A stretch of DNA of 64,000 bases from Flavobacterium subsaxonicum WB 4.1-42 = DSM 21790. GTDB lineage: Bacteria > Bacteroidota > Bacteroidia > Flavobacteriales > Flavobacteriaceae. Where the stretch lies: the NCBI RefSeq assembly GCF_000422725.1, contig NZ_AUGP01000028.1:1-64000 (forward strand). Direction: 5' to 3'. A program made the translations under genes and the position numbers. Below, one piece after another: positions 60,968 through 64,000 of this stretch; the stretch's first letter is position 1, and every line of letters begins with the position of its first letter. The notes beneath the pieces are model-generated. The model worked only from the letters and a program-made list of their open reading frames with translations. It had not been told where the DNA came from and did not search any database.

Positions 60968-62596
60968 ATGAAAAGAACATTAGTCATTATTGCATTGGCT
61001 TTTATTACATTTTTGTTTTTCTATTTTGGCATGCCCGTACTTAACTACGGCTTTATTCAGCTGCCGTTAATGCTTATGTTATTGCTGATACTTAGTATTG
61101 TAATGACCGCGACTTACGAAGTTAAAGGCGCCAAAACCACCACTAAGTTTTTAAAATGGCACCGTATACCAATGGTAGCCTTAATAGTGCTTTTTTTATA
61201 CTTAACCCTTGTTCCGTTATTTACTACTGCTCCATTACTTAGAAGCCAGGACTACCGCGAAATGGTGGGTGAGGTGCATAAGGGCGAAAAAATCACCAAT
61301 CACATTGCACCAATATCGTTAGACCGTATACGTGTGGTAGACGAAGAGCTTGCCACCCTGTTGGGCGAAAAAATATTAGGGTCTGACCCTGCGCTTGGTA
61401 GCAAGGCCGAGCTGGGCGAATTTTTTATTCAGAAAGTAAACGACCAGCTGTATTGGGTTGCCCCGCTATTGCATTCAGGATTTTTTAAGTGGCTTAATAA
61501 CACCGCCGGTACAGAGGGCTACGTAATGGTTAGTGCCACTAACGAACGCGATGTTAAGCTGGTACAGAACCTTGCCGGGGCCGACCTTAAAATTAAGTTT
61601 CAGCCGAATGCCTTTTTTGGTAGTAAGATTGAGCGCCACCTGTATTTTAATGGTTATGAAAGCACCGGCCTGGCCGACTATAATTTTGAGATAGACGAAG
61701 CCGGTAAGCCGTTTTGGGTTGCCACCAAATACCGTAAAGAAATTGGTTTTGCCGGTAACGATGCTGTGGGTATTGTTACGGTAGATGCCCAAACGGGTGC
61801 TATCAGAGAATATAGCTTGGATAAAGTGCCTGCCTGGATAGACCGCATTCAGCCCATAGAGTTTATTGAAGAGCAGCTGGCCGACTGGGGCGAATATGTG
61901 CACGGTTTCTGGAACTTTAGCAACGAAGATAAGCTGATGATTACCGAAGGCCTTACCCTGGTTTACGGCCACGATAACCGCTCGTACTGGTACACCGGTG
62001 TATCATCGGTTGGTAAAGAAGAATCGGCTGTTGGTTTCATATTGGTAGATACCCGTACTAAAGAGGCTACCATGTACAACCAGAGTGGCGCTACCGAGTA
62101 TGCTGCCCAAAGCTCTGCCGAAGGTAAGGTGCAGGAAAAAGGGTATAAGGCATCGTTGCCTATTCCGTACAACATTAACAACATTCCTACCTATGTTATG
62201 ACGCTTAAAGATGGCGGCGGACTCGTAAAAATGTATGCTATGGTTGCCATTGGCGATTATACTATTGTAGGCGTGGGTAACACCATGCGCGAAACCCTTA
62301 TGAGTTACAAAAACGTGTTTAATATGGCCGGTAACCGCATAAACCCAACGGCACAGGCTAACAGAAAAAACCTGCTTAATGTAGTAACCCGCATACATAG
62401 CGATATTAAAAACGGCAACAGTTTTTACTATTTTACGGTAGAGGGTTCGCCTAAAATATTTATTGGCTCGTCGCAGCTTTCTAACGAGCTGCCTGTAACC
62501 CAGGTGGGCGATAGCATTAGCATATCATTCGACCTGGACAGCGAAGAGGTTATAGATGTTTCTACCTTCGATAATTTAAAATTAGGAGGTAAGTAA
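60968..62596 (+). CDS. Membrane protein of unknown family, 542 aa
   Basis: Three hydrophobic helices in the first ~100 residues (residues 5-20, 30-48, 68-88), then about 440 residues facing one side of the membrane. This part has repeated mixed strands such as LYWVAPLLHSGFFKWLNN and IGFAGNDAVGIVTVDAQTG, with YDE-poor, neutral composition. It ends with a hydrophilic SISFDLDSEEVIDV stretch. No enzyme motif recognised; I do not know the family. Monocistronic, with a strong terminator. The REP triplet lies directly upstream. Confidence 0.75.
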   Translation: MKRTLVIIALAFITFLFFYFGMPVLNYGFIQLPLMLMLLLILSIVMTATYEVKGAKTTTKFLKWHRIPMVALIVLFLYLTLVPLFTTAPLLRSQDYREMVGEVHKGEKITNHIAPISLDRIRVVDEELATLLGEKILGSDPALGSKAELGEFFIQKVNDQLYWVAPLLHSGFFKWLNNTAGTEGYVMVSATNERDVKLVQNLAGADLKIKFQPNAFFGSKIERHLYFNGYESTGLADYNFEIDEAGKPFWVATKYRKEIGFAGNDAVGIVTVDAQTGAIREYSLDKVPAWIDRIQPIEFIEEQLADWGEYVHGFWNFSNEDKLMITEGLTLVYGHDNRSYWYTGVSSVGKEESAVGFILVDTRTKEATMYNQSGATEYAAQSSAEGKVQEKGYKASLPIPYNINNIPTYVMTLKDGGGLVKMYAMVAIGDYTIVGVGNTMRETLMSYKNVFNMAGNRINPTAQANRKNLLNVVTRIHSDIKNGNSFYYFTVEGSPKIFIGSSQLSNELPVTQVGDSISISFDLDSEEVIDVSTFDNLKLGGK

Positions 62597-62612
62597 GTTT
62601 TATAATGGATAT

Positions 62613-62660
62613 TAAAAAAAATCCCTTTCAGCAGCTGTTGAAAGGGATTTTTTTTTGGGA
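62613..62660. terminator. Bidirectional terminator between 60968 gene and lipoprotein
   Basis: AAAAAAATCCCTTTCA and TGAAAGGGATTTTTTT form a long perfect stem with a 7-base loop, A and T runs on the outside. Confidence 0.92.
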
Positions 62661-62764
62661 TATGAGTGCAGCATAGAAGCTCCTGAGAGCGACATATTTA
62701 TAGAAAGAACAGGTGGAGCTTAAAATGTTATACTGATATGTCAGGTTTAGGATAGGAGGAATCT

Positions 62765-63577
62765 CTACTTAATCTTTTTCAGCTCGTCCATCTGGTCTTC
62801 TTCAAAGCGCTTATAATTGGTAATTATCGATTTTGAGAAGTTGTCTTTTAATGCCGACTTGATATTAAACAGGCCTCCGCCTTCCTGGTAGGTGGCTTTT
62901 ATTCCCACAACCAGTGTGTCGTGTATAATGGTGGCCTTATAAATCTCTTCAGATGATCCCTGGTCATTAAAAAGCACGACACTTTTAATGCTCATCTGAT
63001 CGCGGTGTTCTTTATTTGATGGCGCATTAATTAACGATAGCGTTTGTTTTGATGTATTTTCTATAAGTACCATACTGTACTCGTCGCAATCGGTAAGGCC
63101 ATCATCATCCGATGCTCCCATTTCAAAAGCAGACGCAGAAAATATAGAGAATTTATCGCCCACCGCATCCTGAACGGGGAAAATGCTTTTGCTGTCAATT
63201 TTAAAAACCTGCCTGCCAAATACAATATGGTCTTTGTTGTTGAGCTTAATTTTTACAAAATGGGCCCTTTCGCAATAGTCGGAACTGTTTTTTAGATTAG
63301 CCATTTTTGTGGTAACTTCCAGTATCTGTACCTTTTTAAAACCATCGGTAGCAAGTGTGCCTGTCTCATTAAAATTGGCATCATATTCGGGTAGGGTTTT
63401 ATCAATAATAATACCTTCACCCAATTGCTTTTCAAAAACAAGCGGCTCATTTACCCGGGTAGTAGTTGGCGTAGGTAGCGTATCAGTTACTACCGTTTCG
63501 GTTTGTTGTACTTCCTCCGTTTTTTTACAGCTTGTTGCCGCCAGTAAAAGTAGGCCAATGTAAACAGGTAATTTCAT
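62765..63577 (-). CDS. Hypothetical lipoprotein, 270 aa
   Basis: Lipobox LAATSC (Cys17) follows a short signal. A Thr-rich linker (~20-45) leads into a domain with conserved-looking Asp clusters (ASDDDGLTDCDEYSMVL). Family not recognised. Between the terminator and rsmI on the same strand; the gap to rsmI is 32 bases. Confidence 0.7.
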   Translation of the reverse strand: MKLPVYIGLLLLAATSCKKTEEVQQTETVVTDTLPTPTTTRVNEPLVFEKQLGEGIIIDKTLPEYDANFNETGTLATDGFKKVQILEVTTKMANLKNSSDYCERAHFVKIKLNNKDHIVFGRQVFKIDSKSIFPVQDAVGDKFSIFSASAFEMGASDDDGLTDCDEYSMVLIENTSKQTLSLINAPSNKEHRDQMSIKSVVLFNDQGSSEEIYKATIIHDTLVVGIKATYQEGGGLFNIKSALKDNFSKSIITNYKRFEEDQMDELKKIK

Positions 63578-63609
63578 ACGCCACTATTATGAGAATTAAG
63601 AAATCGGTG

Positions 63610-64000
63610 TTAATCTGCCAAATCCGCGTCGTCTGCATTTCTGTTCCTTTTTGCTTTCGGCTCCGGAACAAAACCACCAACCACCACTACAATTTCGCCA
63701 CGAGGCTCTTTTTTAGTAAAATGCTCCAGCACCTCTGTAGCAGTGCCGCGAACGGTTTCTTCGTGTAGCTTGCTCAGCTCGCGCGATACCGATACCGGCC
63801 TTTCTGCCCCAAAGTACTGTACAAATTCAGCCAGGGTTTTTACCAGTTTGTGTGGCGACACATAAAATATCATGGTGCGTACTTCTTCGGCCAGAGCCAA
63901 AAAGCGGGTCTGCCTGCCTTTTTTATCGGGTAAAAAGCCCTCAAAAACAAACTTATCATTGGGTAGGCCGCTATTGACCAATGCAGGCACAAAAGCCGTG
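63610..64000 (-). CDS. rsmI: 16S rRNA (cytidine(1402)-2'-O)-methyltransferase, 3' part
   Basis: The N-terminal part lies beyond the window edge. The visible 129 residues read TAFVPALVNSGLPNDKFVFEGFLP, then FLPDKKGRQTRF and VSRELSKLHEETVRG, blocks specific to RsmI, and GEIVVVVGG. The enzyme 2'-O-methylates C1402 in the decoding centre. The last ~15 residues are Lys/Asp-rich and divergent. Confidence 0.9.
   Translation of the reverse strand, partial: TAFVPALVNSGLPNDKFVFEGFLPDKKGRQTRFLALAEEVRTMIFYVSPHKLVKTLAEFVQYFGAERPVSVSRELSKLHEETVRGTATEVLEHFTKKEPRGEIVVVVGGFVPEPKAKRNRNADDADLAD

Overview
The window looks like a chromosomal segment of a Flavobacterium-like member of the Bacteroidota (Flavobacteriaceae). 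The evidence is gliding/type IX secretion (T9SS) type B C-terminal domains, a PorP/SprF protein, Bacteroidota-only families (DUF6089, S46 peptidase, GH97, an HPPK-deoxynucleoside kinase fusion, bacterial GH3), promoters of the TTG-N19-TAnnTTTG type, and weak or absent Shine-Dalgarno sequences. Most of it is ordinary core genome; no prophage, CRISPR array or rRNA operon is visible.

Layout. 1-1.8 kb: 3' end of a secreted adhesin and its PorP/SprF partner. 1.8-10.6 kb: envelope-biogenesis cluster, mostly on the minus strand (CBS protein, NAD kinase, DUF6089, uppS, bamA, two ompH/skp genes, murI), with pdxJ and a hydrolase leaving the other way. 12.4-17.4 kb: AsmA-like protein, FadL/OmpP1 porin, SGNH lipoprotein, small membrane protein. 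17.5-21 kb: tig-clpP-clpX. 21.6-26.4 kb: GH97 glycosidase, small lipoprotein, GH3-like enzyme, DUF2797. 26.6-35.7 kb: AsmA, sppA, folK-dNK fusion, a large lectin/Ig-like secreted protein, a SpoU methyltransferase. 35.9-41.8 kb: mutS, three tRNA genes and a small hypothetical/lipoprotein patch. 42-44.2 kb: S46 dipeptidyl-peptidase of apparent DPP11 type. 44.3-50 kb: two-component system, porin, Tat-type Dabb protein, cupin, Crp-like regulator, AhpD-like protein. 50-55.7 kb: GNAT, waaA, DegT aminotransferase, galE, fabD. 55.7-60.9 kb: a RAYT transposase inside REP repeats, bestrophin, a Usp-like protein, a second two-component system and a tandem REP array. 61-64 kb: a membrane protein of unknown family, a lipoprotein and the 3' part of rsmI.

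The most interesting signal is regulatory. Downstream of each response regulator-histidine kinase pair, just before the next transcription unit, lie four 7-base direct repeats at exactly 11-bp steps (46385-46424 before the porin; 58368-58407 before the Usp-like gene). Both sets share a TTCTAA-type half-site, and the two kinases are near-identical in layout (phospho-acceptor His at residue 242 in both). This suggests two paralogous modules of the form regulator-sensor-operator-effector, one driving a porin/Dabb/cupin operon and the other a Usp/bestrophin operon.

Other notable structure: inverted-repeat elements fill three convergent intergenic spacers; a 38-bp perfect inverted repeat lies downstream of clpX; a REP family occurs both around the RAYT gene and as a 99-bp-period triplet; a lipoprotein gene is bracketed by 24-bp direct repeats next to tRNA-Gly; and a decayed fragment of a sorting domain follows the first adhesin gene.
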